A stretch of DNA of 64,000 nt, from positions 1-64,000 of the forward strand of contig JAWKWA010000007.1 in assembly GCA_041397765.1 (NCBI GenBank). Reading direction: 5' to 3'. Source of the DNA: JAWKWA01 sp041397765 (lineage in GTDB: Bacteria; Pseudomonadota; Alphaproteobacteria; Rhizobiales; Hyphomicrobiaceae). The position numbers and the translations under genes are program-made. Below, one piece after another: positions 52,935 to 62,800 of the stretch. The notes under the pieces are model-generated. The model was not told the origin of the DNA. It was given only the letters and a program-made list of their open reading frames with translations, and did no database searches. Positions within the stretch are counted from its first letter, which is position 1, and each line of letters begins with the position of its first letter.

Positions 52935-53567
52935 ATGGCAGGCGAAGAGATCAAGGCCGGGAACGGGCGCGAGGCGAGGACGTCGCGGACGGGACGGGGC
53001 GTCGGCGCCACCGCCGTGACGCTGACCGTCGTCGCTTTCGCGATGCTCGGGATGGCCTTCGCCGCCGTGCCGCTCTACCGGATGTTCTGCCAGGCGACCG
53101 GGTTCAACGGCACCACGCAGCGCGCCGCGGCCGGGTCGGAGCATGTCGTCGACGCGACCGTGGTGGTCAGGTTCGACACGACCATCACGCCGGGCCTGCC
53201 CTGGCGGTTCGAGCCGGTCGAGCGGCAGGTGACGGTCCGGCTCGGCGAGACGAGGCTTGTTCATTTCCGCGCCGAGAACCTCGCCGGCCGCACCGTGACG
53301 GGGACCGCGACCTTCAATGTGACGCCCGAGGCGGCCGGCGCCTACTTCAACAAGATCCAGTGCTTCTGCTTCAACGAGCAGACGCTGGCGCCTGGAGAGG
53401 TGGCCGACATGCCGGTCAGCTTCTTCGTCGATCCGGCGATGTTGCAGGAGCGGGGCGGCGACAGGATCGGGCTCATCACGCTCAGCTACACCTTCTTCGA
53501 GACGGAGACGCCGGCGCCGGCGGCGGCGAGCTCGGGGGACAAGGCGACGGCGACGAGCGGGGGATGA
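52935..53567 (+). CDS. ctaG: Cytochrome c oxidase assembly protein CtaG/Cox11
   Basis: A 210-residue copper chaperone that delivers CuB to subunit I. One N-terminal helix (TAVTLTVVAFAMLGMAFAAVPLYRMFC) anchors a periplasmic Ig-like domain. Copper-binding residues are CQATGFNGTTQ near the helix end and the CFCFNEQTL motif. ATG at 52935 follows GAGAGGTGAAG; an in-frame GTG at 52923 is less likely because it lies within that site. Confidence 0.93.
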   Translation: MAGEEIKAGNGREARTSRTGRGVGATAVTLTVVAFAMLGMAFAAVPLYRMFCQATGFNGTTQRAAAGSEHVVDATVVVRFDTTITPGLPWRFEPVERQVTVRLGETRLVHFRAENLAGRTVTGTATFNVTPEAAGAYFNKIQCFCFNEQTLAPGEVADMPVSFFVDPAMLQERGGDRIGLITLSYTFFETETPAPAAASSGDKATATSGG

Positions 53568-53689
53568 GCGGGAGGACGACGGCCCGCGTGGCCGGCGCCG
53601 TCGATGCGAGTTATGGACGGGAGCCTCCCGGACAGGTGAGGCAAGGACTGCCGGCGAGCCGGCATTGGGGAAGGAACGGAGCGATCTAG

Positions 53690-54595
53690 ATGGCCGACGC
53701 GCACGCCAAGCATCACGACTATCATCTGGTCAACCCCAGTCCGTGGCCGCTCGTCGGCTCGATCGGGGCCTTCACGCTCGCCTTCGGTGCGATCCAGTTC
53801 TTCATCTCGCACAAGGCCGGTGAGCCGCAATACTGGTATCTGGCGCCCGGCTTCGCGATCGTCCTCCTCACCATGTATTTGTGGTGGCGCGACGTGGTGA
53901 AGGAGGCCCACGGCGGCGACCACACGCCGGTGGTGCAGCTCCATCTGCGCTACGGCATGCTGCTGTTCATCGCCTCGGAGGTGATGTTCTTCGTCGCCTG
54001 GTTCTGGGCCTATTTCGATGCCGCGCTCTATCCGGGGCAGACCTGGACGCTGCCGAACTCGCAGGAGGTGATCGGCCTCATCGAGCGGCGCGACCTGACG
54101 GGCGGGCATTGGCCGCCGATCGCCAGCGAGAACTTCCAGCACACCTTCGATCCCTGGAAGCTGCCGCTCATCAACACGCTGATCCTGCTGACCTCGGGCA
54201 CGACGGTGACCTGGGCTCACCACGCCCTCCTCGAGGGCAATCGGCGCGGGCTCGTCTGGGGCCTCGTGCTGACGATCCTGCTCGGCCTCTCCTTCACGGC
54301 GCTGCAGGCGATCGAGTATGGCGAGGCGGCCTTCTCCTATTCGGGCCACATCTACGGCGCGACCTTCTTCATGGCGACCGGCTTCCACGGCGCGCATGTG
54401 ATCATCGGCACGCTGTTCCTGATCGTCTGCCTGTTCCGGGCGCTCGCCGGCCATTTCACGCCGAAGCAGCATTTCGGCTTCGAGGCGGCGGCGTGGTACT
54501 GGCATTTCGTCGACGTGGTCTGGCTGTTCCTGTTCGCGTGCATCTATGTCTGGGGCAAGGGCGGTCCGTTGTTCTCGGGCGGCGTGACGCACTGA
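53690..54595 (+). CDS. ctaE: Cytochrome c oxidase subunit III
   Basis: A 301-residue, seven-helix subunit that stabilises the oxidase and proton uptake. It begins KHHDYHLVNPSPWPLVGS and carries the conserved GMLLFIASEVMFFVAWFWAYF (with the Glu of helix III), TVTWAHHALLEGNRRG, and GFHGAHVIIGTLFL near the end, closing with WYWHFVDVVWLFLFACIYVWG. GGGGAAGGAACGG precedes the ATG. Confidence 0.96.
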   Translation: MADAHAKHHDYHLVNPSPWPLVGSIGAFTLAFGAIQFFISHKAGEPQYWYLAPGFAIVLLTMYLWWRDVVKEAHGGDHTPVVQLHLRYGMLLFIASEVMFFVAWFWAYFDAALYPGQTWTLPNSQEVIGLIERRDLTGGHWPPIASENFQHTFDPWKLPLINTLILLTSGTTVTWAHHALLEGNRRGLVWGLVLTILLGLSFTALQAIEYGEAAFSYSGHIYGATFFMATGFHGAHVIIGTLFLIVCLFRALAGHFTPKQHFGFEAAAWYWHFVDVVWLFLFACIYVWGKGGPLFSGGVTH

Positions 54596-54766
54596 CGCGC
54601 GGATCGGGCGGACGCGTCCCCTGCTGGACGGGCGCGGTTTGTCCTGGCTGAACGGTCTGCAGGCGGCGGCGGGTGACCGCGGCCGCCTGTCCGGCAAGGC
54701 GCCGGGGTTGACAGAGGGGTCCACTGGAGGGGGCGGCGGCGGGGGCCTCAGAAGGAGTTGGCCGAC

Positions 54767-55144
54767 ATGGCGAGCACGCCTCGCACGCCCATACCGCCGG
54801 TCAGGGCGGGGCTCACCGGCAAGTGCCCGAGCTGCGGAGAGGGGCATCTGTTCAGTGGCTTCCTCGACATCGCGGACCGTTGCGACGTGTGCGGCGAGGA
54901 TTTCGGCGGGGTGAACTCGGGCGATGGGCCGGCCGTGTTCGCCATCATGATCATCGGTTTCATCGTGGTCGGGGCGGCGCTCGTCGTCGAGTTGCGCTAC
55001 GAGCCGCCGCTATGGGTGCATCTGGCGCTCTGGTTCCCGCTGACGGCCGCGCTCGTTTTGGGGCTGTTGCGGCCGATGAAGGGCGTGCTGGCGGCCATGC
55101 AGATCCATCACAAGGCGCAAGAGGGGCGGCTGGCGGACGAGTGA
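54767..55144 (+). CDS. DUF983 family membrane protein
   Basis: A 125-residue protein with a zinc ribbon-like N-terminus (GKCPSCGEGHLF; DRCDVCGEDF) followed by two helices (AVFAIMIIGFIVVGAALVVEL; LALWFPLTAALVLGLLRPMK). DUF983 genes are regular members of alphaproteobacterial oxidase clusters between subunit III and SURF1, probably for assembly. ATG at 54767 lies 9 bases after GAAGGAG, making it better than the TTG at 54758. Confidence 0.9.
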   Translation: MASTPRTPIPPVRAGLTGKCPSCGEGHLFSGFLDIADRCDVCGEDFGGVNSGDGPAVFAIMIIGFIVVGAALVVELRYEPPLWVHLALWFPLTAALVLGLLRPMKGVLAAMQIHHKAQEGRLADE

Positions 55145-55284
55145 CGGCGGGGGACCGTCGGGGCGGGCCGGCCGGTGTCCGTGACGATGGCCCGATGCGC
55201 CCGACGATCTCAGGGGCGAGGCGCGGCCGCGCAAGCGCACAGGTCGTGAAGGACCGGTCCCGATCCGGCAATACCGAAGCGGAA

Positions 55285-56064
55285 ATGGCAGGAAGAATGC
55301 GTTCCAAGTCGATCCTCTGGCCGACCATCGCCATGCTCGCCGGCCTTTCGGTGCTGATCGGGCTTGGAACCTGGCAATTGCAGCGACGGGACTGGAAGCT
55401 CGAGCTCATCTCGCGGATCGAGGCGAGGGTGCATGCCGATCCGGTGCCGCTCGAGCAGGCCCTGGCGGCGTGGCGGCGGGACGGCGACGTCGAATATCTG
55501 CATGTGCGGCTCGAGGGCACCTTCCTCAACGATCACGAAATCTATCTGCAGGCGGTCGAGAACGGTGTAGCCGGCTGGAATGTGTATGTGCCGTTCGCGA
55601 CCGGGTTCCGCCATGTCATCTTCGCGCCGAAGACGGTAATGGTCAATCGCGGCTTCGTGCCGGACGAATTGCGTGATCCGGCAAAGCGCCGCGAGGGGTT
55701 GATCGAGGGGCCGGTATCGATCACCGGCCTCGTGCGGCTACCGCCGGCCGAGCGTGGCGCCTTCGTGCCTGAGAACGACGTGGCGGCCAACGCCTGGTAC
55801 TGGCGGGACATGAAGGCGATGATCGCGGCGGGGCCGGCGCGCAATCGCGAGCGGGCTCCCTATCTGCCATTCTTCGTCGATCTCGACCGGCTGCCGGTTC
55901 CAGGCGGCTGGCCGCGAGGCGGCGCGACGCGGCTCGAGCTGCCGAACCGCCACCTCGAATATGCGCTCACCTGGTATGGGCTGGCGCTGGCGCTCGTCGG
56001 CGTCTATGCCGTATTCATCCGCAGCCGGCTGCGCGAGGGCGGCAGGGTGGCCGCCGCCGGCTGA
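55285..56064 (+). CDS. surf1: SURF1 family cytochrome oxidase biogenesis protein
   Basis: A 259-residue protein with helices at both ends (ILWPTIAMLAGLSVLIGLGTWQLQRR; ALTWYGLALALVGVYAVFIRSR) and a periplasmic domain between. Conserved elements are GTWQLQRRDWKLELI, VMVNRGFVP, NRHLEYALTWYGLA. SURF1 helps insert haem a into subunit I. Start at 55285 or 55297 (MRSKSILW); both are close, and the first is given. Confidence 0.92.
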   Translation: MAGRMRSKSILWPTIAMLAGLSVLIGLGTWQLQRRDWKLELISRIEARVHADPVPLEQALAAWRRDGDVEYLHVRLEGTFLNDHEIYLQAVENGVAGWNVYVPFATGFRHVIFAPKTVMVNRGFVPDELRDPAKRREGLIEGPVSITGLVRLPPAERGAFVPENDVAANAWYWRDMKAMIAAGPARNRERAPYLPFFVDLDRLPVPGGWPRGGATRLELPNRHLEYALTWYGLALALVGVYAVFIRSRLREGGRVAAAG

Positions 56065-56129
56065 TCGGGACGATCGCTTTGGCGCGTCTGCAGCAGGCTG
56101 GTCGGATGGGGGCGAGCGAGGCGACTGAC

Positions 56130-57545
56130 ATGCGTTACCTGAGTACGAGAGGCGGGGACTCGGGGCGCTCCTTCGAGGACGTGCTGCTGGAGGGCCTTGC
56201 CCGCGACGGCGGCCTCTTCGTGCCCGAGAGCTGGCCGCGTTTCGATTCGGCGAGGATCGCCGATTTCGCCGGCCGGCCGTTCGCCGAGGTCGCCGTCTCG
56301 GTGATCGATGCGCTGTCGGGCGGCGGCTTCGAGCGGCGCGACCTCGGGCGGATGGCGCGCGAGGCCTACGCGACCTTCGGCCACCCCGCTGTCACGCCGC
56401 TCGTCCAGCTCGACGAGGAGACCTTCGTCCTCGAACTCTTCCATGGGCCGACGCTCGCCTTCAAGGACGTGGCGATGCAACTGCTCGCACGGCTGATGGA
56501 CCATGCGCTTGCCCGTGCCGGACGGCGCGCGACCATCGTCGGGGCGACGTCGGGCGATACCGGCGGAGCGGCGATCGAGGCGTTCCGCGGCTCCGAGCGG
56601 GTCGACGTCGTGATCCTCTTTCCACGCGGACGCGTGTCGGATGTCCAGCGCCGCATGATGACGACGCCGGTCGAGGACAATGTCCATGCCGTTGCGATCG
56701 ATGGCACCTTCGACGATTGCCAGGCGCTGGTGAAGGGCCTCTTCAACGATCACGCCTTCCGCGACCGGGTGCAGCTCTCGGCCATCAATTCGATCAACTG
56801 GGCCCGCATCGCCTCCCAGGTGACCTACTATTTCGCCGCCGCCACTGCTCTTGGCGCTCCGCACCGGCGCATGCACTTCTCGGTGCCGACCGGCAATTTC
56901 GGCGACGTCTTCGCCGGCTACGTGGCGCGGCAGATGGGGCTGCCGATGGGCCAGCTCGTCATCGCGACCAACGCCAACGACATCCTGGCGCGGACGGTCG
57001 CAGGCGGCGCCTACGAAATGCGCGGCGTCGTCGCGACCACCTCGCCCTCGATGGACATCCAGATCTCGTCGAACTTCGAGCGCTATCTGTTCGAGGCTTC
57101 GGGCCGGGACGCCGCCAAGGTCCGCGCCATGATGGCGAGCCTTGCCCAGAGTGGCGGCTTTCAGCTCGGTCCGCTGCACGGCCGGCTGACCGCGGACTTC
57201 GCCGCCCGCGCCGCGAGCGAGGCCGCGATCGCCGATGCCATCCGCACGGTCCACGCGCGATCGGGCTATCTGATGGACCCCCATACCGCCTGCGGTTATC
57301 TCGCCGCCGATGCCGGCCTTCGCGAGGGCCATTTCGAGCCGCGGATCGTGCTGGCGACCGCGCATCCGGCCAAGTTCCCCGATGCCATGGAGGCGGTGAC
57401 CGGACGCCGGCCGCCGCTGCCGGAGCGGCTCGCGGAACTCATGACGGCGACGGAGCGCTTCGAGGTGCTCGACAACGACCTCACGACGCTCGCCGGCTTC
57501 GTCGCCGGTCGCGTGCGGGCGTCGGCAGGCGGTGGCGCCCGATGA
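56130..57545 (+). CDS. thrC: Threonine synthase
   Basis: A 471-residue PLP enzyme converting O-phosphohomoserine to threonine. The Schiff-base Lys is in GPTLAFKDVAMQ, the phosphate loop in GATSGDTGGAAIEAF, and the conserved FSVPTGNFGDVFAGYVA follows. Start at 56130 (MRYLSTRGG) is the family start and has GCGAGCGAGG 8 bases before it; upstream in-frame ATGs add unrelated residues. The stop overlaps the next start (ATGA at 57542-57545), so it is coupled to the M16 gene. Confidence 0.96.
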   Translation: MRYLSTRGGDSGRSFEDVLLEGLARDGGLFVPESWPRFDSARIADFAGRPFAEVAVSVIDALSGGGFERRDLGRMAREAYATFGHPAVTPLVQLDEETFVLELFHGPTLAFKDVAMQLLARLMDHALARAGRRATIVGATSGDTGGAAIEAFRGSERVDVVILFPRGRVSDVQRRMMTTPVEDNVHAVAIDGTFDDCQALVKGLFNDHAFRDRVQLSAINSINWARIASQVTYYFAAATALGAPHRRMHFSVPTGNFGDVFAGYVARQMGLPMGQLVIATNANDILARTVAGGAYEMRGVVATTSPSMDIQISSNFERYLFEASGRDAAKVRAMMASLAQSGGFQLGPLHGRLTADFAARAASEAAIADAIRTVHARSGYLMDPHTACGYLAADAGLREGHFEPRIVLATAHPAKFPDAMEAVTGRRPPLPERLAELMTATERFEVLDNDLTTLAGFVAGRVRASAGGGAR

Positions 57546-58840
57546 CCGTTACGCTCAGCACGCTCAAGTCCGGCGTCCGCGTCGTCACCGACGAGATGCC
57601 GCATCTGGAGACCACCTCGCTCGGCATCTGGGTGGCGGCGGGCAGCCGCCACGAGAGCGAGGAGGAGCACGGCATCTCGCATTTCCTCGAGCACATGGCC
57701 TTCAAGGGCACGCCGCGCCGCACGGCCCGGGCGATCGCAGAGGAGATCGAGGCGGCGGGGGGCGAGATCAATGCCTCGACGGGAATCGAGGCGACGGCCT
57801 ACTACGCCCGGGTGCTGAAAGGCGACGAGCCGCTGGCGCTCGACGTGCTTTGCGACATCCTGACCAATCCGCTGCTCGATCCCGGCGAGATCCGGCGCGA
57901 GGCGGAGGTGATCGCCCAGGAGATCGCCGCGGCCCGCGACCTGCCCGACGACGTCGCCTACGACCTCCTCGAGCAGACCGCCTATCCGGGCCAGTCGATC
58001 GGCCGGCCGATCCTCGGCAGCGAGGAGAGCGTGGCGCGTTTCGCCTCGGCCGATTTCCGCGGCTATCTCGAACGGCACTATACGGGCGAGCGGATCGTCG
58101 TGGCGGCGGCGGGGGCGATCGAACACGGACGGGTGGTGGCCGAGGTCGAGGCCCGGCTCGCAGGCATTCGGCCGACGCCGGCGGGCGAGCTGACGCTCGG
58201 CCTCGCCCCGGCGCTCTATCGCGGCGGCACGGCGATCGAGGCAAAGAGCGTCGAGCAGTCGCATGTGCTGCTCGGTTTCGAGTCGCCCTCCTACATGTCG
58301 GACGAGTTCTACGCGGCCCAGGTGCTGTCGGGCCTCGTCGGCGGGGGCATGTCGTCGCGGCTGTTCCAGGAGGTTCGGGAGAACCGCGGGCTCTGCTACG
58401 CGATCTATTCCTTCGCCTCCGGCTTCGTCGATTCGGGGCTCTTCGGCATCCATGCCGCGACCGCTCCGGAGGATGTGCCCGAGCTCGTCGACGTGATCGC
58501 GCGGGAGGTGCTGGCAGTGGCCGAGACGGGGCCGGGGGATGCCGAGCTGCAGCGCGCCAAGGCGCAGCTCAAGGCCGGCATGCTGATGAGCCTGGAAAGC
58601 TCGGGCGCGCGTGCCGAGCAGCTGGCGCGGCAGGTGATGGCGCATGGCCGGGTGCTCGGCACGGAAGAGCTCGCCGATCTCATCGGCCAGGTGTCGCTCG
58701 AGAAGGTGCGCGAGCTCGCCCGCCGGCTGTTCGCCGGCTCGGCGCCGACGCTGGTCGAGGTCGGTCCGGGCGCCTCGGCGCGCACCTTCGAAAGGCTGAC
58801 CGGACTTCTCGTGCCCTCGCCGGCGGCGACTGTTCATTGA
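57542..58840 (+). CDS. M16 family zinc peptidase (mitochondrial processing peptidase-like)
   Basis: A 432-residue insulinase-type peptidase. The inverted zinc motif is HFLEHMAFKGTPRRT (HxxEH) with the third ligand Glu in REAEVIAQEIAAARD. The substrate-binding loop is GGGMSSRLFQEVRENRGLCYAIYS. A thrC-M16 pair is conserved in alphaproteobacteria, and the protein is related to the ancestor of mitochondrial processing peptidase beta. Overlaps thrC by 4 bp. Confidence 0.93.
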   Translation: MTVTLSTLKSGVRVVTDEMPHLETTSLGIWVAAGSRHESEEEHGISHFLEHMAFKGTPRRTARAIAEEIEAAGGEINASTGIEATAYYARVLKGDEPLALDVLCDILTNPLLDPGEIRREAEVIAQEIAAARDLPDDVAYDLLEQTAYPGQSIGRPILGSEESVARFASADFRGYLERHYTGERIVVAAAGAIEHGRVVAEVEARLAGIRPTPAGELTLGLAPALYRGGTAIEAKSVEQSHVLLGFESPSYMSDEFYAAQVLSGLVGGGMSSRLFQEVRENRGLCYAIYSFASGFVDSGLFGIHAATAPEDVPELVDVIAREVLAVAETGPGDAELQRAKAQLKAGMLMSLESSGARAEQLARQVMAHGRVLGTEELADLIGQVSLEKVRELARRLFAGSAPTLVEVGPGASARTFERLTGLLVPSPAATVH

Positions 58841-58861
58841 CGGCCGGCCGGACGCCGGCCG
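58841..58861 (+). terminator. Hairpin after the M16 gene
   Basis: CGGCCGGC (58841-58848) pairs perfectly with GCCGGCCG (58854-58861), loop CGGAC, starting directly after the stop codon. No T-run follows; further GGCCGG complements lie within the next 100 bp. Confidence 0.45.
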
Positions 58862-59066
58862 CATTGGCGAATGCCCGATGCGGTGGGGCGGCGGCCTGCC
58901 TTGAGCCTGCCCGCTTCCTCTGTGACAGGGGAGGCCGTCGCCGGCCGATTCGCACCGGCCGGCTGGTGCCGGCCCCGATCCCTTGCGGAGCGGCGGCAGT
59001 TGTGGCGACTCGACAAGCGCCGGCGCGGCGGCAAACTGCGACGGGCACCGCAAGGAGAGAAGGTGC

Positions 59067-59651
59067 ATGGCGTTCCTGAGGGTTCCCACGATCGACAGCG
59101 GCCCGGTGGTCGAGGGCGGCCTCCTGACGCTGCGCATGCCGCAGGCGGCCGACTACCAGGCCTGGGCCGAGCTCAGGGCGCAGAGCCGCGAGTTCCTGAC
59201 GCCCTGGGAGCCGACCTGGGCGCGCGACGAGCTGTCACGCGGCGCCTACCGGCGGCGCCTCAGGCACTACGCGCAGGAGCTGCGCGATGAGACGGGCTAT
59301 GCCTTCCTGATCTTCCGCAACGAGGATGGCGCCCTGCTCGGCGGGTTGTCGCTCTCCAACATACGCCGGGGCGTCACCCAGTCGGCGGCACTCGGCTACT
59401 GGATGGGCATGCCGCATGCCGGGCAGGGCTTCATGACGGAGGCGGTGCGTACGGTCCTCCCGTTCGTCTTCAACTCGCTCTGGCTGCACCGGCTGGAGGC
59501 CGCCTGCCTGCCTCGCAACGTCGCCTCGACCCGCGTTCTGGAAAGAAACGGCTTTGTCAAGGAGGGCATCGCCCGGCGCTATCTGAAGATCGATGGGCGC
59601 TGGCAGGATCATGTCCTCTATGCAACCCTAGCGGACGATTCGCGGGGCTGA
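59067..59651 (+). CDS. GNAT acetyltransferase, RimJ/RimL type
   Basis: A 194-residue N-acetyltransferase resembling the ribosomal-protein alanine acetyltransferases. The acetyl-CoA loop is YWMGMPHAGQGFMTEAVR, followed by LHRLEAACLPRNVASTRVLERNGFVKEGIARRYLKIDGRWQDHV (given in part), both family hallmarks. ATG at 59067 is set by AAGGAGAGAAGG at 59052-59063. The real substrate protein or metabolite cannot be deduced. Confidence 0.9.
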   Translation: MAFLRVPTIDSGPVVEGGLLTLRMPQAADYQAWAELRAQSREFLTPWEPTWARDELSRGAYRRRLRHYAQELRDETGYAFLIFRNEDGALLGGLSLSNIRRGVTQSAALGYWMGMPHAGQGFMTEAVRTVLPFVFNSLWLHRLEAACLPRNVASTRVLERNGFVKEGIARRYLKIDGRWQDHVLYATLADDSRG

Positions 59652-59811
59652 CGGCCACGCTTCCACCCCATTCCGGATGCCACCTGCGCCAAGTGGGACG
59701 CAGCGCGGGAAGGACCGGCTCGAAGGACAGATCGGCGTGCGAGGTCGAGGGACGGGTTCGAGGGCGGGCGCCGGGGCCCGGTCGCGCGGATGCGTGGCCG
59801 GACGCGGTGTC

Positions 59812-62800
59812 ATGACGGCCGCACGGCTCGTCCTGGTCCTCGTCGCCCTGGCGATGGCGACGATCGTCGGGGCGGGACGCGCCGATGCGCTCGAGGCCAT
59901 CGACATCGACCGCAGCACGGTCAGGATCGACCTCACCGATATCTCCGACCAGTATGCGGGCCGCGGCGACCGGCTGCAGATCGAGACGGCGGCCGGCCAG
60001 TTCGGCATTGCGAGCCGCGTCGAGGTGCCGGCGCAGACGCCGGGCACGAACCCGAACTGGATGGTGTTCGCGCTGCACAACGCCACCGACCGGCGCATCG
60101 AGCGCTGGCTGGTGTCGGAGCGCTATTCGATCATCGGCTCGGGCCTGCTGTGGCCCGATCTCGACCAGCCGCGGCTGCTTGCCGTCACGCCCTCGCTCGG
60201 CCTCGTGCCCGATCTCATCCCCAACGACCGGGCCGACGTCTTCCGCCTGACGCTCGAGCCCGGCGAAACCATCACCTTCGCGGTCGAACTCGCCTCCGAC
60301 CGGTTCCCCAAGACCCTCCTCTGGGATCCGCTGGTCTATGAGAAGAAGCTCCGGGACCGCTCGCTCTTCAATGGCATCATGCTCGGCATATCCGGGCTGA
60401 TCGCCATCTTCCTCATCGCCATCTTCGCCGCCAACCACCGGTCCATCTTCCCGGCCTCGGCGATGGTGGCGGCGAGCGTGCTCGCCTATCTGTGCGTCGA
60501 TTTCGGCTTCTGGAACAAGATCTTCCAGCTCTCGGCATCGGAGAATGCAACCTATCGGGCGGCGACCGAGTCGGCCTTCGTCGCCAGTCTCGTGGTGTTC
60601 TTCTACGTCTTCCTCAGGCTGGGGCTGTGGCACGGCTGGATCAGGCTCCTGTTCGCCGTGTGGATCCTCGGGCAGATCGGCCTCGTCGCCGGTGCCATCG
60701 TCGATCCGCTGCTCGCCTCGACACTGGCGCGCAGCTCGCTGCTGTTCTTCTCCGGTATCGGCTCGCTGGTGATCGGCTATCTGGCCGTGCGGGGACAGGA
60801 CCGGGCGCTGGCGCTGCTGCCGGCCTGGCTTCTGCTCATGGTGTGGGTGTTCGCCGCCGCGCTCGCCGCCGAGGGCCGGCTCAATGGCGATGTGGTGATC
60901 TCGGGCCTCGTGTCGGGCATCGTGCTCATCACGCTTCTGAAGAGCTTCATCGTCACGCAATTCGCATTCAGGGCCTTCGAGCCGCTCTATGGAGCGCCGC
61001 AGAACGAACTGCAGACGCGGGCCGTCGCCATCGAGGCGGGCGGGGCGGCGGTGTGGGAGTGGAACTCGCGGCGCAACGAGATCCAGACCAGCGGCAATCT
61101 GGAGGCTTTGCTCGGGCTGACGCCGGGCGAGCTTTCCTGCCGGGTCGACGACTGGACGAAGCACATGCATTCGTCCGACCGCGAGCGCTTCCGGCTGATG
61201 CTGCTGTCGCTGCAGGAGAAGAACGGCGGCAGTCTCAACGCCGAGTTCCGCATGCGCCGCTCGGACGGCTCCTACCGCTGGTTCGAGCTGACGGCCGAGA
61301 CGCTGCCGGCGTCGGACCAGCGGACGCTGAAATGCGTCGGGCTGCTGCGCGACGTGACCGCCGCCAAGCGCGCGCACGAGCGCCTCGTCCACGACGCGGT
61401 GCACGACAATCTGACCGGGCTGCCGAACCGCGAGCTCTTCCTCGACCGGCTCGCCGTCGCCATCGACCGGGCCCGGCAGGCCGGCGCGGCGCGCCCGACG
61501 GTGCTGTTCATCGACATCGACCGCTTCAAGAACGTCAACAACGCCTTCGGCCTCATCGTCGGCGACAGCATGCTGTTGACGACGGCGCGGCGGCTGTCGC
61601 GGCATCTGGCGCCGGGCGACACGCTGGCGCGCATCACCGGCGATCGCTTCGCCATCCTGCTGACCTCCGAGTTCGAGCCGCGCGAGGTGGCGATGCTGGC
61701 GGAGCGGGTGCGCCGGTCGCTGCGCACGCCGTTGAAGATCAACGGCAAGGAGGTGGTGCTGACCGGCTCGATCGGCATCGCGGTCTATGACGGCGAGCAG
61801 GCCTCGCACCAGGACCTGCTGAAGGAGGCCGAGACGGCCATGTACCGCGCCAAGCGGGCAGGCTCGGACCGGATCGAGATCTTCAAGCCGAGCATGCGCG
61901 GGGAGACCGACGAGCGGGTGGCGATCGAGAGCGAGCTGCGGCGCGCCGTCGAACGCAAGCAGATCCACATCCACTATCAGCCGATCCTCCGGTTCTCGAA
62001 CGAAGAGCTGGCGGGCTTCGAGGCGCTGGTCAGGTGGGAGCATCCCCGGCTCGGCACGCTCAACCCCTCCGAGTTCATCCCGATCGCGGAGGAGGCCGAT
62101 CTCATCACGCAGATCGGCAGCCATGTGCTCGAGCGCGCCGCCGAGGAGGCCGCGCGCTGGCAGAAGACGCTCGGCCGGTCCGAGGATCCGCTGTTCGTCA
62201 GCGTCAACATCTCCAGCCGCCAGCTCTTCCGCCAGGACCTCGTGCAGGAGATCCGCGTCATTCTCGGGCGCGAAACCGTGCCCAAGGGCTGCCTCAAGCT
62301 CGAGGTGACGGAATCGCTCGTCATGGAGAACCCCGAACGGGCGGCGGAGATCCTCGACTGGCTGAAGCAGGCCGGTGCCGGCCTCTCGATCGACGATTTC
62401 GGCACGGGCTACTCTTCGCTCGCCTATCTGACGCGCTTCGCCTTCGACACCATCAAGCTCGACCGCACGCTGGTCGGCGAGGTGTCGCGGGACGCCCAGG
62501 CAGGCGCGGTGGTGCGCTCGGTGGTGGCGCTCGCCCACGAGCTCGGCCGGGTGGTGGTCGCCGAAGGAGTCGAGGAGCCGGAGGATGCGCAATTCCTGCG
62601 CGCCATCGGCTGCGAGCTGGCGCAGGGCTTCCTCTATGGCGAGCCGATGACCGAGCGGGAGGTCATCGAGCTGCTCAAGGTGATGCGCAAGACGGACCGC
62701 AAGGTCGAGCGGCGCGGGCTCCTGTCGGGGCTGACGCGGCGTGCCGGAAAGTCGAAGGACGACGCCGGCGCGACCGGCGATCAGGGGCCCGGGGCATTCG

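Noticed and set aside
61500..61700. Active diguanylate cyclase
   Set aside because: The signature reads TGDRF instead of GGDEF/GGEEF, lacking the catalytic glutamate.
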